A stretch of DNA of 64,000 nucleotides from Chloranthus sessilifolius (GCA_021018995.1 CM037584.1:143795317-143859316), one strand, 5' to 3'. Positions 41,940-53,224 are shown, counted from the first letter of the stretch. Numbers and translations are program-made. The notes: generated from the sequence alone by a model not told the origin.

Positions 41940-43822
41940 GTATCTTACAATTATATCCAAAAGATGCTTATTTGTGTTACGACGCACGAGTCTTGATAGA
42001 TCCCGGATCTACACACTCGTTTGTTACACCCCAGTTTGCTGAAAAATTAAAGAAGATAGGAGGTACTCCAGAACCTCTCGACTTTATTCTTGACGTTACC
42101 ATTCCGACTAGACAATCCCTCACGGCTGATAAAGTATACCGGTCGATTATGGTTTCAATCAAGGATTACTGGGGATATGAAGCAGTAGCTGATTTGATCT
42201 TGTTATTGATGCAAGGATACGATGTGATCCTTGGCATGGATTGGTTGTTCACTCACCATGCGAATGTTGACTGTCGCAAGAAGATTGTCTCTTTTTGTCC
42301 CCAGAAGAAGAGATCAGCTAAATTTTATGGCGTATCGTCAACTAATCTTTTGCTGATGTCCACAATTCGAGCACGACAATTACTTGATGAAGGTGCTCAA
42401 GGGTATATTGCTTTCATACAAAGTGATGAATAGAAAGTGAATAAAATGTCACTTTCCGAAGTACCAATCATTTGTGAATTTTCAGATGTGTTTCCTGATG
42501 AGCTGCCATGACTACCACCTGATAGGGAAGTAGAATTTGCTATTGAATTAGCTCCAGGTACCGATCCAGTATCGAAAGCACTAAACAAAATGGTGCCGAC
42601 AGAGTTGAAAGAGCTTAAGGAGCAATTACAAGAGCTTCTTGACAAAGGCTTTATCAGAACGAGTGTGTCTCCATGGGGCGCACCGATGTTATTTGTGAAA
42701 AAGAAGGACGGTTCAATGAGTCTCTGCATTGATTATCGTCAACTCAATAAACTGATGATCAAGAATAGATATCCGCTTCCTCGAATCTACAATCTCTTTG
42801 ATCAGTTACAAGGAGCGCAGTTCTTTTTAAAAATTGACCTATGATTAGGTTATCACCAGATGAAGGTGAAAGCTGAAGATATTTCGAAGACAGCTTTCTG
42901 AACACGTTATGGTCATTACGAGTTTCTTGTCATGCCCTTTGGGTTGACCAACGCACCAGCTGCTTTTATGAACTTGATGAATAGAGTCTTCAAACCTTAC
43001 CTTGATCAGTGTATCGTAGTATTCATTGATGATATACTCATTTATTCCAAGACAAAGACAGATCATGAAGATCATTTACGTCTGGCATTACAAACACTGA
43101 GAGATTCACAATTATATGCTAAATTCAGTAAATGTGACTTTTGGTTGAATCAAGTCAGTTTTTTGGGGCATATTATCTCTGAAGCAGGTATCACAGTCGA
43201 TCCTGCAAAGATTGAAGGTGTAGTATAGTGGAAGCAGCCACAGACCGTAACCGAGATCCGAAGTTTTCTAGGTCTTACAGGTTATTATCGACGCTTTGTT
43301 GAAGGATTTTCACGACTTGCTGGACCACTCACGCAGCTCACTCGAAAGAATGTTAAATTCGAGTGGACTGAGGCATGTGAACAGGGTTTCCAAGAATTGA
43401 AAAAGAGGCTCACTTCTGCACCTATTCTAGCATTACCATATGGTAGTGGTGGTTTTGTTGTCTTCAGTGATGCCTCATACAGTGGGTTAGGATGTGTGTT
43501 GAACCAATGGGAACATGTAATTGCATATGGTTCTCGTCAGTTGAAAGATCACGAGAAGAACTATCCCACTCATGACCTGGAATTAGCAGTGGTCATCTTC
43601 GCGTTAAAAATCTGGAGACACTATCTATACGGTGAAACCTTCGGGATCTTCACCGATCACAAGAGTCTTAAATATCTCTTTACTCAGAAAGAGTTAAATT
43701 TGAGACAGAGAAGGTGGATGGAATTCTTGAAAGACTATAGCATTCTATTGGTACCATCCGGTAAAAGCCAATGTTATGGTGATGCACTTAATGGTAAATC
43801 GCTCAGTTATCTCATCTTGTGA
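41940..43822 (+). pseudogene. Family C protease, reverse transcriptase and RNase H
   Basis: Protease active site VLIDPGSTHSFVTPQFAEKL (about 41991-42050). RT motifs are [19 protein letters not shown] (about 42663), a disrupted LRSGYHQ-like site with TGA and TTA (42841-42850), [12 protein letters not shown] and the catalytic FIDDILIYS (about 43022). RNase H carries [11 protein letters not shown] (43462) and [10 protein letters not shown] (about 43650) with the expected acidic residues. One frame covers all three, with stops near 42431, 42509, 42841, 42899 and 43227, chiefly CGA-to-TGA and similar. The enzymes copy element RNA into DNA in the cytoplasmic particle. A frameshift follows near 43820. 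Confidence 0.93.
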
Positions 43823-43829
43823 CACGACT

Positions 43830-45435
43830 ACAAAGATGGAAACTACTCAATGACATTGTATCATTGAGTGCTACTCTGCGAGCAATGTCAACTGGAGGTT
43901 TACTTGCTACAGTAATGATCTGAGCTCCACTATTTGATAGGATCAGAAAGCTCCAGATGTTAGATGCAGAGCTTATTTCCATCCGACAGGGGATACAAAG
44001 TGGGCTATAGCCAGAATTCACGATAAAGGATGATGGGTCATTATTATTTCGAGGACGAGTATGTGTCCCTGATGATCATGCTTTACGTCAAGAAATCCTC
44101 GAAGAAGCTCACAAGTCAGCATATGTTATTCACCCTGGTAGTACGAAGATGTACCAGGATCTTAAACAGACGTTCTGGTGGAACGATCTAAAACGTGATG
44201 TAGCAGAATATGTTGCAAAGTGTTTGACCTGTCAATAAGTAAAGGTCGAGCACAAACATCGTGCTGGTCTGCTACAACCATTGCCTATTCCAGAATGGAA
44301 ATGGGAAAATATTTTCATGGATTTCATTCTCGGTTTGCCCCGTACTCAGAAGGGTTACAATGCCATTTGGGTGATTGTCGATCGTCTCACCAAATCGACG
44401 CATTTTCTACCCTATAGTACACGATATACAACATCTAAATTAGCTGAAGTTTATCTGAGGGAGATTGTACGATTACATGGGATACCTGTAAGCATCGTGT
44501 CAGATCGCGATCCTTTATATACTTCGCGATTTTGGCAAAGTTTTTAGGAAGGTATGGGTTCCAAGTTAGATTTCAGTACAACATTTCATCCTCAGACGGA
44601 CGGGCAGACAGAAAGGGTGAACCAAGTGATTGAGGATATGTGAAGGTCCTGTATGCTCGATTTTCAAGGATCATGGGATAAACACTTACCCCTGATCGAA
44701 TTCGCATACAATAATAGTTTCCAGTCAAGCATCGGTATGGCACCGTTCGAAGCACTGTATGGACACCGATGTAAATCTCCGATTAACTGGGAAGAAGCTG
44801 GAGAGCGACTGATTTTAGGCCCTGATCTGATAGAAAGCACCAATGCAGTTGTTCACATTATTCGGGAATGATTGAAGAGTGCTTAGAGTCGACAAAAGAG
44901 TTACGCTGATCTCAAATGAACAAGTGTTGATTTTTAGGTAATATCCTATACTGATACGTTCTTTGTGAAGTCATTAGACTTATATGGTCATTCAGTTTGA
45001 TGAAATCATATACAGATTGGCGAGCATGTCTTTATCAAAATCTTTCCAACAAAAGGCGTGATGCGGTTCGAGAAACGAGGCAAGTTGAGTCCTCGTTATG
45101 TTGGACCATTCCCTATACTAGGCAGAGTAGGAGAAGTAGCGTATCGACTCGCGTTACCTCCGCACCTGCTAGGCATTCATGACATATTTCACGTATTGAT
45201 GCTGAGAAAGTACGCCAGTGATCCGACGCATGTGTTGGATTATCAACCGTTGGACATCCAGGAAGATCTAACGGTGACCGAAGAACCAGGTCAGATTTTG
45301 GACCACAGAGGTCAAATTCTGAGAACAAAATGGATTCCACTCATTTTGATCCAATGGAAGAATCATGGGTCACATGAAGCCACCTGGGAGCGCGAAGCTG
45401 ATATTCCTGCTCAATACCCTAGATTATTTACATAG
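43830..45435 (+). pseudogene. Family C integrase with chromodomain-like C-terminus
   Basis: The HHCC zinc domain includes HKSAYVIHPGSTKMYQDLK and CLTCQ (about 44105-44235). The catalytic core shows [11 protein letters not shown] (first Asp), [12 protein letters not shown] (second Asp) and HPQTDGQTERVNQ (Glu). The GPFPILGRVG... and HDIFHVLMLRKY segments (about 45100-45215) are the usual linker. The end, ILIQWKNHGSHEATWERE, is a type II chromodomain-like tail that in chromoviruses guides integration to marked chromatin. Stops occur near 44235, 44545, 44641, 44870 and 44884, and 44885-45058 is damaged. The ORF 45058-45435 is intact to TAG. Confidence 0.92.
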
Positions 45436-46349
45436 GGTACGTACCTAAACTTCACTTACACATTTTTAATTTGTACATGGTCACGTGAATATTGCTAAGA
45501 AATCAAATGCTTAATTTCTAATTTTCATAAATAATGATTCCTTTATAATTATTTTGATGTTTTATTGATGTACCCTGCAACAAACACCTACGACAATATT
45601 ATTTGAATAACATGCTTACAAGTATAAATTTATTCTAACATTAAATACTAGAATATATTCAATATTATTTGAATAATCCATAAAACGCAATAACTGACAC
45701 CTCGACAAGGCTATCTCACAGCCTATTGCCACTTGTCCCAGGTGACTAATCCAAGGGCCGTTAGTGGGCTAATATAATAAATTATATAATATTTTAAGAG
45801 CATTTTTAAGTAATATTGCAAAATGGATGAAATTCCATTGCAATAAAATTTTTTAAACTAGAAAAATACATCAAAAATACCAATCACTATTTTTCTATAA
45901 ACCCCTTATCTGTTAAGAACACACAGGTATAAAAAAATTTGACACCACATCTTTGGAGCCTCGAAATCCGGGCCAACTCCCATCTGGACTCCCTTGCCGC
46001 GGCAAGGACTAAGTGTTGCAGCGGCAAGTGACTTGCCGTGGCAAGCTTAAAGTGTTGCCGCGGCAACTCTGTTGGCATTTGGTGGGTCCGAAACCCATTT
46101 CAGTCTATTTCCAGTTCGGTTTTTTGTTATAGAAAGTGCATATTTTTGTTTTCTTCAACCTCCTAAGCTGGTATCTGTACATGCACTCCTCCAAACTACG
46201 TCCACAGCAGCTGCATGTTCCTGATCTACACTAGGAAGCCCTCTATTTCATGATTTAGTTCATATTTTAGGCAGATTTTTTTTTTTAATCTTTTGTGACG
46301 TAAAACTCAAAACTCTCACTCCAATTGTTCTTGTCTTTTTTATTTCAAT
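45436..46349 (+). other. Spacer between integrase and accessory ORF, family C
   Basis: AT-rich, non-coding. It contains three TTGCCGYGGCAA-type palindromes (45993-46006, 46033-46047, 46053-46067), which also occur in the LTR. A T-rich stretch precedes the ATG at 46350. Confidence 0.55.
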
Positions 46350-47660
46350 ATGCCACCTAGAAAAATGGGAGTTTCTAAACCCCCAAAAGCTTTGGCTCAA
46401 GAAAAGGGCAAAGGCCCTTCTTCTTCTTTACACGAGCCAATCGATCCACTCGAAGTGCCTGAACAACCCATTCCGTGGTGGGCTGCGAAAGCAATGGAAC
46501 CGGAATGGATCATTGATGATAAACTTTTGACCCCGAATGACCAGACCGCATGGTCCATTCGCTACATAGAACAGGCACAGTTAAGCGCCTTGTATCAGCC
46601 GTTCCATAATCAATTTTACCCTCGTTTAGTTCAATTATTTTACCAAAATTTTGTCGTCTCCCCTACTGTCGGTCAATTACAGACCAAAATTGATGGTCGT
46701 AAATTTTATTTAAATATCCTGCACATAGCCCAAGTGATGGACTGTAGTGCTGACTATGACGTCACTTCTGAACTACAAATACCCCGACAGAGGGATGTGA
46801 AATTTCACCACATCACCTCGAAAATGACTAATGGTTAGACCGCTTCTGACCATAGTCTTGCCATTCATCGCAGCCAGTTACCACAACGGATGTGGTTTTT
46901 GGATTGTATATTTAGATATAATTTATACCCCATGCAGCATGAAAGAGAGCGCCGAGATGCTCTCTTGCAAGCTCTATTTGCTGTCCATGAAGGACGTTGG
47001 GTAAGCGGCCCTAGGATCGTCAGGGAGGGCATTAAATATGCCAATGAACATCTACAAAGCAATCTTCATCTCCCATGCCTTCCTGCCCCTACCCTAGGTT
47101 GATCTCTCGTATGTTGGAAGGACACTTTGATAGTGTCAATCTCGTCCCCTATCAAATCCCCGTTGGCGAAGAGGTCCGCACCAATAACATGCGGGTCTTT
47201 AGCCCTGCCATTTGGCGTAACGTGTATCAACGTTCATTTCAAGCAGTACGTAATCGCCAAGTGAAACAAATTCGTCGTCCTCCCCAAGTCCAACAAGAAA
47301 TACCCTAAGAAATCCTCGTCCCTCCTCAACCACAACCCCAACCTCAACCCGATTCGGTCCCTCCGGCTCAAGGGACCTACACCACCGCCAACCTTGTTCA
47401 GCTCATGCGTGAAAACCATGAGCAAACCCTCCTGCAATTCGATAACTTATATCGAAACCATTACATGCTCCATCAACGTATCGATTATATTGAAGAAGCG
47501 ACTAATATCATGATGGAGCATACTTTCCAAACTACTGCAAACCCTTACATTGGGTGGGCGCGCAACTACATCTCCCAATACACTCGAAACGCAACATTAT
47601 TGGTCCCGGAGTTCCAGCAAGATTTCCAACAACAAAAAGCTGGTACTTCCTCAGCGGCCT
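46350..47660 (+). pseudogene. Family C accessory 3' ORF (plant-transposon-protein-like domain plus coiled coil)
   Basis: ATG at 46350 opens MPPRKMGVSKPPKALAQEKG. The first about 240 residues contain FYPRLVQLFYQNFVV, GRKFYLNILHIAQVMD and MWFLDCIFRYNLYPM, recalling the 'putative plant transposon protein' domain (PF20167-like) found as extra ORFs in plant retroelements. A frameshift near 47090 leads to a PQPQPQPQ linker and a coiled-coil-like LMRENHEQTLLQFDNLYRNH segment, ending with a Gln/Ser tail. Stops occur at about 46836, 47306 and 47660. The upstream fragment 36547-37020 lacks the 47306 stop and keeps the linker open, so the ORF was about 430 codons. It sits where env-like ORFs sit. Function unknown; it is not a membrane protein by inspection. 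Confidence 0.65.
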
Positions 47661-48295
47661 AACATCAGCCAAGCGATCAGCCTGGTAAAAATAATCTCAC
47701 AAACTTTTGCATTTAATTAAGTTTATCTCTACCACATGTTGTGCTTAATACATGAAACATTTATAACCTCATGTTTTGTTTAATAAGTAAGTGTTATTGC
47801 TACTAACAAATTTAAGTGCAATTGTCTTTAGTTTCATTTACATTTAGTCTTGATTAATGAGTATTGATGACTGTGTACCGAGTAGTTCTAGTAAGTATAT
47901 ATATAAATTTTGAGTACAATTCTGGTTGGATTATATAAATTCTAGGTGCGATTCTATTGAATTTGTTCCATTTTGGGTTATTATCAGGTGCCACATGTAA
48001 GAATAAAACTGATGCCACAGGGATTAGAAATAAAATCATGTTCATTAATACACATGAAATCAGGTGCCACATGAATGTGGTTAATTCCAATAGTTCAGTT
48101 TTATCTCACAGATGTAACTTTGATTTTGGTTTTGTCTGTTTAATGATTCCTCTTTTCTTGTGATAAATTTGGTGAGTAAAACACCACATATGGTATGAAT
48201 ACTGCGGCTTTACTATTCACTATTGTGACATTCATCTGTTAATCAGATAGTCCCGATTGATTTTCGAGGATGAAAATTCCTAAAATAGGGGAGAA
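47661..48295 (+). promoter_or_regulatory. Family C 3' untranslated region and polypurine tract
   Basis: Non-coding; CAGGTGCCACATG occurs twice (about 47985, 48060). ATTTTCGAGGATGAAAAT lies at 48260-48277 and the purine tract AAAATAGGGGAGAA at 48282-48295, directly before the LTR. Confidence 0.8.
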
Positions 48296-49168
48296 TGTAA
48301 CGATCCCCACCTGAACCCTAAGGACCTTACTAAGTTAGACCTTTAATTTGAGAAATTTGACTTTAACTAGACACAACCATATTAAATTAAAATATTAATC
48401 CACTTTAGCAATAATCAGTTTTATATATACCAACAGTGGTATATACTTGTTCTTGTTTTATCGGCCTATGCAAGACCGAAACCCTGTGAGGACTACATGT
48501 ATCTCAGCCCAAAATATCACCTCAACTAATATAAAACAAATATAAAGAAAACTTACTTGTTTTGGTTGTTTATGCCTATACACTTAAATATCTTTAATAA
48601 GTAGCTCATAGAGGCTTATAAACTGCTTTGCAGCTAGCTGATTAGCACGACTCCAATGAGTCATGTTATGTTTGCATGCACGCAAAGTTTAGGAAATCGT
48701 TATAAGAATGATAAAACAGACCATCATCTTTCTCCTTTGCCTAACCTTGAAAGAAAACCTGCACATATGGTCTATGAATCCAAAGACACTATGGTCACTG
48801 ATTGATTCTAGCCCAGCTTTGATAAATTTTGTTACAAGGTAAGACCAGAGTACCTTCATGATCCCACAATTTCAAGATCTATATCTTGCATCTTTGCATC
48901 TATTAGTTTAAACACAAAACACGTTGTCATTCTCAAACTCGGCGATGCTACAAAGTCACCAATAGGTATGCTATCAATTTCATTTAGAATAACAGGTCAT
49001 CATAGAGACGACGTTGAACTTAAATTTTAAATTCAACATGTATACTTAAAGCCGAGTGCAGATTGCTGCACTTCAAACCTACATAGTAGCTCTGCTGAAA
49101 TTATAGAGTACATGAAATTGCAGATTTGGAGTTTTAAATATATTTAAAATCTGCTGAATTTATACATG

Positions 49169-49206
<38 letters not shown>

Positions 49207-50640
49207 AATAAACTATATTAATATGAAACAAAAAGGAAGAAACCACAGATCAACAACAAGAAGAAGACCAGCAGAACCCCGGCAAGCCAAACATATACAG
49301 GCTTGCCGCGGCAACACTATAGGGTTGCCGCGGCAAGCAGGCCAGCTGAAGGGCTTGCCGCGGCAATCTCAAAGGGTTGCCACGACAAACCCTGAGTGTT
49401 GCCGTGGCAACCTCCCAGCTTTGGTTTTTTTTTCAGTTTGGACTACATCTTGTGCATTCGGACCTTGGGTCCACTTGGGTTCAGGTAAGCACTTGATTTG
49501 GGTCTTGATGCACTATATAAACCATTGGCTTAACTATAAAATATTAATAAAATAAATCTATTGTACTAGCTTGGTGCCACATGGAGCACTTAAACTATTG
49601 TGAAGAAATAAACGTTGCATGAGGTCTCCGGATGCCTGAGCATACATCAACGATGATAGTACTCGTAAAATTTGACGCACACAGGTAGGGAATTTACGTT
49701 GATATTTTATAATTGTATAGCCTTTTCACTGAGTTGTTCATAGAAGCATGGATGAGTATATATGTACGCAATGATCAGTATAATAAAAGAAAAATCTGCT
49801 TTGTTACATGAACTAATGCATCGATTTAGTATGCCATAAATAGGTGTGATTAGCCATTAAGCTAATGAGAAACAACACATGAATGTGAGTATCAATAGTA
49901 TCTAGTACACATTGCCAAAATCAGAAAGAAATTTTCTTACTAGTTTATGTGCATGAATCAGTTTTGAAAGTTAATAAGATTATTACAGTTATAACAGTTT
50001 AGTATACATTGCATCATAAAACCATCCAAGAAATTGCATATCCCTGATAATTCTATGTGATTCAGTACTTAGAATTTTGTCCAGCTCAATGTTCTTGATA
50101 CGTTATTATTCTTGTTTAAATCAAGTGATCCCGCTAACTCGGGAGCTTGAAATTCTTGAATCAAGTGATCCCGCTAACTCGGGAGCTTGAAATATTCTAG
50201 TCCAAGTGATCCCGCTAACTCGGGAGCTTGACAAGTGATCCCACTAACTCAGGAGCTTGACCTTGTTGATTCTCTGTTTTCGCCAGCATGTATTTTCAGT
50301 TCAGTCTGCTTCTCATACATGTTACATCATGCATAAATATAGCATTTCAGCATGTTATTCATGTTTCTATTTTATTTATACATCTCTATGAAAAAGTGAT
50401 ACACTGTCAATATAAAATAACAATGTGATATTTTCTACTGAGCTTTGGATGATAGCTCATTCCTCGACTTAATTGTCTTAGCTGCAGAGCCTGACCCTGA
50501 GCACGCGGCTGACCCTACATACCTACCTAAGGAGGCGGAGGAGGAGGGAGACGACGACGAGGAGGAAGACGACTTCCTAGAGGAGTTCTTCCCATAGTTA
50601 GGTTTGTAGCTTGGGATTCAGGGGATAAAATGGGGCATTG

Positions 50641-50675
<35 letters not shown>

Positions 50676-51025
50676 AAACAAAAAGGATAATTTTTGGTTT
50701 GTATAATGATATATGTTGGTTTCAGATTTCTGTGGGATGTTGTTTGGATGTATAGGTTTCTTTTCACTGTTTAGATGATGGGTGGCCGTCATCGGTGAAA
50801 GCTATACATCAAACCTTTTGCTTTATGTTTATCGCATATTTTAGTTTCTATTTGATCAGTTATTTGCCATATGATTTATTTGTCAGAGTTTAAAATACAT
50901 TGCTTCTGCATTCTATGCGACACTTTGATGAAAAATAAGGAACCCCTTGATGAAAGGATCATATCAGGTGATCCGATGGCGCGACCTTTCCTAGTTGAGA
51001 AACTGGGAAATGTCGGGCTGTCACA
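48296..51025 (+). repeat. Family C 3' LTR (2730 bp)
   Basis: TGTAACGATCC...GGCTGTCACA. Compared with the 5' LTR it has a longer AT microsatellite (about 49170-49204), a well-preserved TTGCCGCGGCAA cluster (49302-49415), four rather than three copies of the 29-bp repeat (50122-50261) and TGAGCT...AGCTCA at 50439-50459. Confidence 0.92.
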
Positions 51026-51689
51026 CGTCTATCTCGATTTCCACCAACACTTGTGGCCACTGAGCTGATGAAGACGCAAAAATTTGAGTACGACTTGAAG
51101 TTGGTCATTAAAGAAAGGATATCACTATTTGAAGCAACGACTTACGAATGGTTGGTGAGATTGACCCTCATTGCTGAAAGGGATGTCGATAGTATGTGGA
51201 AGAAACAAGATGAGCAAACTAGAAGCCGAAAAGTTTAGTCTCAAACAGTTAGCTCGGAGCAGGCCAGTAGGTGGCTAAGGTACTTGATGCCACTACCATC
51301 TAAGCATACCCCTGCGGCATCGACAAGGTCCTATGACCCGGCAGCCTTGCCGCCTTTACCTCTAAGTCCTCCAGGGCCTTTCAATGTACCAAATCCGGCA
51401 ACCACGAGTGTAGAAAGAGCACAATCAACGAGTTCTTGTACCGCCTCCTTCACACTAGCAACTACAGGTGCGAAGTGTGGGAAACCACATAAAACCAAGG
51501 AGTGCCATAAGACTACTGGGGCTTGTTTTAAGTGTGGAAAGATGGGACACCATATCAGAGAATGCCCAGAAATGAAGGAGGGTGCAACCACTGCAGTGCC
51601 AACCTTGAGATCCACACGACCTACAATGTAAGGTAGAGCATATGCAGTTTCGGCTTAGGATGCCCAAGCCAACAATGAGGTGATCCAAG
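51026..51689 (+). pseudogene. C' chromovirus gag, C-terminal part
   Basis: The frame is in gag at once after the C LTR: ...TELMKTQKFEYDLKLVIKER (about 51055), a proline-rich region and two cysteine motifs, the second a perfect CFKCGKMGHHIREC (about 51524-51565). It then reads to EVIQ and a splice donor. It is clearly diverged from the family C gag, so it belongs to a separate element whose 5' part is gone. The first words (cgtctatctcgattt) fit the conserved TRLSRF site, so C probably inserted here. Stops occur at about 51236, 51629 and 51656. Confidence 0.87.
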
Positions 51690-51844
51690 GTATAAACTTC
51701 TTTAGAATACTTAGATTAATTTCTTCGTATTTTAGATAAAGAAGGTGCATAAGCTAAAATAGTCATTGCTATTCCAGTAATTGATTATGCTAGAATGTTT
51801 GTGTACTCATCACCCAAATACTTGCATGTATACATGAAACTCAG
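51690..51844 (+). other. Putative spliceosomal intron between gag and protease, C' (155 bp)
   Basis: Donor ATCCAAG|GTATAA, acceptor GAAACTCAG|GTACC. Removal joins EVIQ to GTIHMY in the protease frame. It shares the TTTTAGATAAAGAAGGTGCA word (about 51731-51750) with the family C intron. Confidence 0.75.
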
Positions 51845-53224
51845 GTACCATACACATGTATTTGACGAGTGATACTGCTATGGATATCTGCTCTTACAAA
51901 GAACGAGTGTTGATAGATCCGGGGTCTACCCACTCTTTCGTAACCCCTCAATTTACGGCTACAAAACTGCTCATCTAGCCTAAACCCTTGGAATTTGTTC
52001 TGACAGTTTCAGTTTCAACCGGGAATTCTATGAGGACAGATACAGTGTGTAAATTACTAGTCACCGTTATTGAAGATCATGAGACCAAGGTGGATCTGAT
52101 CTTACTCGATATGCAAGGATTTGACGTGATCCTTGGCATGGATTGGTTATTCGCACACCACGCCAATGTCGATTGTCTTCAAAAAATCGTCACTTTTTAG
52201 ACCAAGAAGGGGAAATCTTTCAGGTTCTACGGTACCCAACTGAACGTCGCACCCTTGATATCAGCCATTAGAGCAGAAAGACTACTAAACAAGGGGTGTC
52301 AAGGTTACCTTGCATTTTTACAAGACCAAAGAGAAGGGGAAGTTAAAATTTTTGATATCCCTATTGTGTGCGACTTCCCTGATGTATTCCCTGAAGAACT
52401 ACCGGGCTTACTGCCAGATATAGAGGTGGAATTTGTAATGGACTTAGCTCCTGACATGGAATCAGTATCAAAGGCACCATACCGTATGACACCAGCTGAA
52501 CTGAAGGAGCTCAAAGAACAATTGTAAGAGCTTCTGGATAAAGGGTTTATCAGGCCGAGTGTATCTCCATGGGGAGCACCTGTGCTATTTGTCAGAAAGA
52601 AGGATGGTTCTATGCATCTGTGCATCGATTATCAGCAATTAAACATGCTGACGATAAAGAACCGCTACCCGCTTCCAAGAATCATTGATCTTTTTGATCA
52701 ATTACAAGGAGCGAGATTCTTCTCTAAGATAGACTTAAGGTCAAGTTACCATCATATGAAAGTGAAAGCTGAAGACATTCTGAAAACATCTTTGGCACAA
52801 GATATGGTCATTATGAGTTCCCCGTCATGACATTTGGGCTAACCAATGCACCCGCGTCTTTCATGGACCTCATGAACCAAGTATTCAAACCTTATCTGGA
52901 TAAATGGGCAGTTGTTTTCATAGATGACATTCTCATTTACTCAAGGACGAGAGAAGAGCATGAGCAGCACCTACGGCTAGCAGTTCAAACACTTTGAGAC
53001 TCCAAGTTGTATGCTAAGCTCAGTAAGTGCGAATTCTGGTAAGAATAAGTAAGTTTCCTTGGGCACGTCATCTTAGAGGCCGGTATAAAAGTGGACCTTG
53101 CTAAGGTGAAGCTGTAGTCAAATGGGAGCAACCAAGAACCATGACCGAAATTCGTAGTTTTCTGGGGTTAGCTAGATACTATAGGAGGTTTGTTGAAGGG
53201 TTTGCAAAGCTTGCTAAACCACTC
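51845..53224 (+). pseudogene. C' protease and reverse transcriptase, interrupted by family D
   Basis: Protease: VLIDPGSTHSFVTPQFTATK (about 51907). [37 protein letters not shown] (about 52558), [15 protein letters not shown], then a frameshift near 52790, [12 protein letters not shown] and the catalytic [11 protein letters not shown] (about 52918). The last residues are [16 protein letters not shown], the RT-RNase H connection, at which the family D LTR begins. Stops occur at about 51976, 52198, 52527, 52996 and 53040. RNase H and integrase are not found in the rest of the window. Confidence 0.9.

Larger units (their letters stand above)
37630..51025 (+). mobile_element. Family C: near-complete Tekay/Del-like chromovirus
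   Basis: LTRs 37630-40279 and 48296-51025 bracket an 8-kb internal region with, in order, primer-binding site, gag, intron, protease, RT, RNase H, integrase, chromodomain-like tail, a spacer, an accessory ORF and a polypurine tract. Order, 2.7-kb LTRs and the tail fit the Tekay (Del) clade. The upstream fragment 36547-37629 makes the copy part of a former tandem. Stops and a frameshift near 43820 disable it. Confidence 0.9.

Noticed and set aside
39438-50261. CRISPR-like spaced repeats
   Set aside because: Spacing is irregular, there are three or four units inside a plant LTR, and there are no associated genes.
51026-51240. C' as a third tandem unit of family C
   Set aside because: Its gag and RT are clearly diverged from C, and no primer-binding site or gag N-terminus follows the LTR; nested insertion is more likely.
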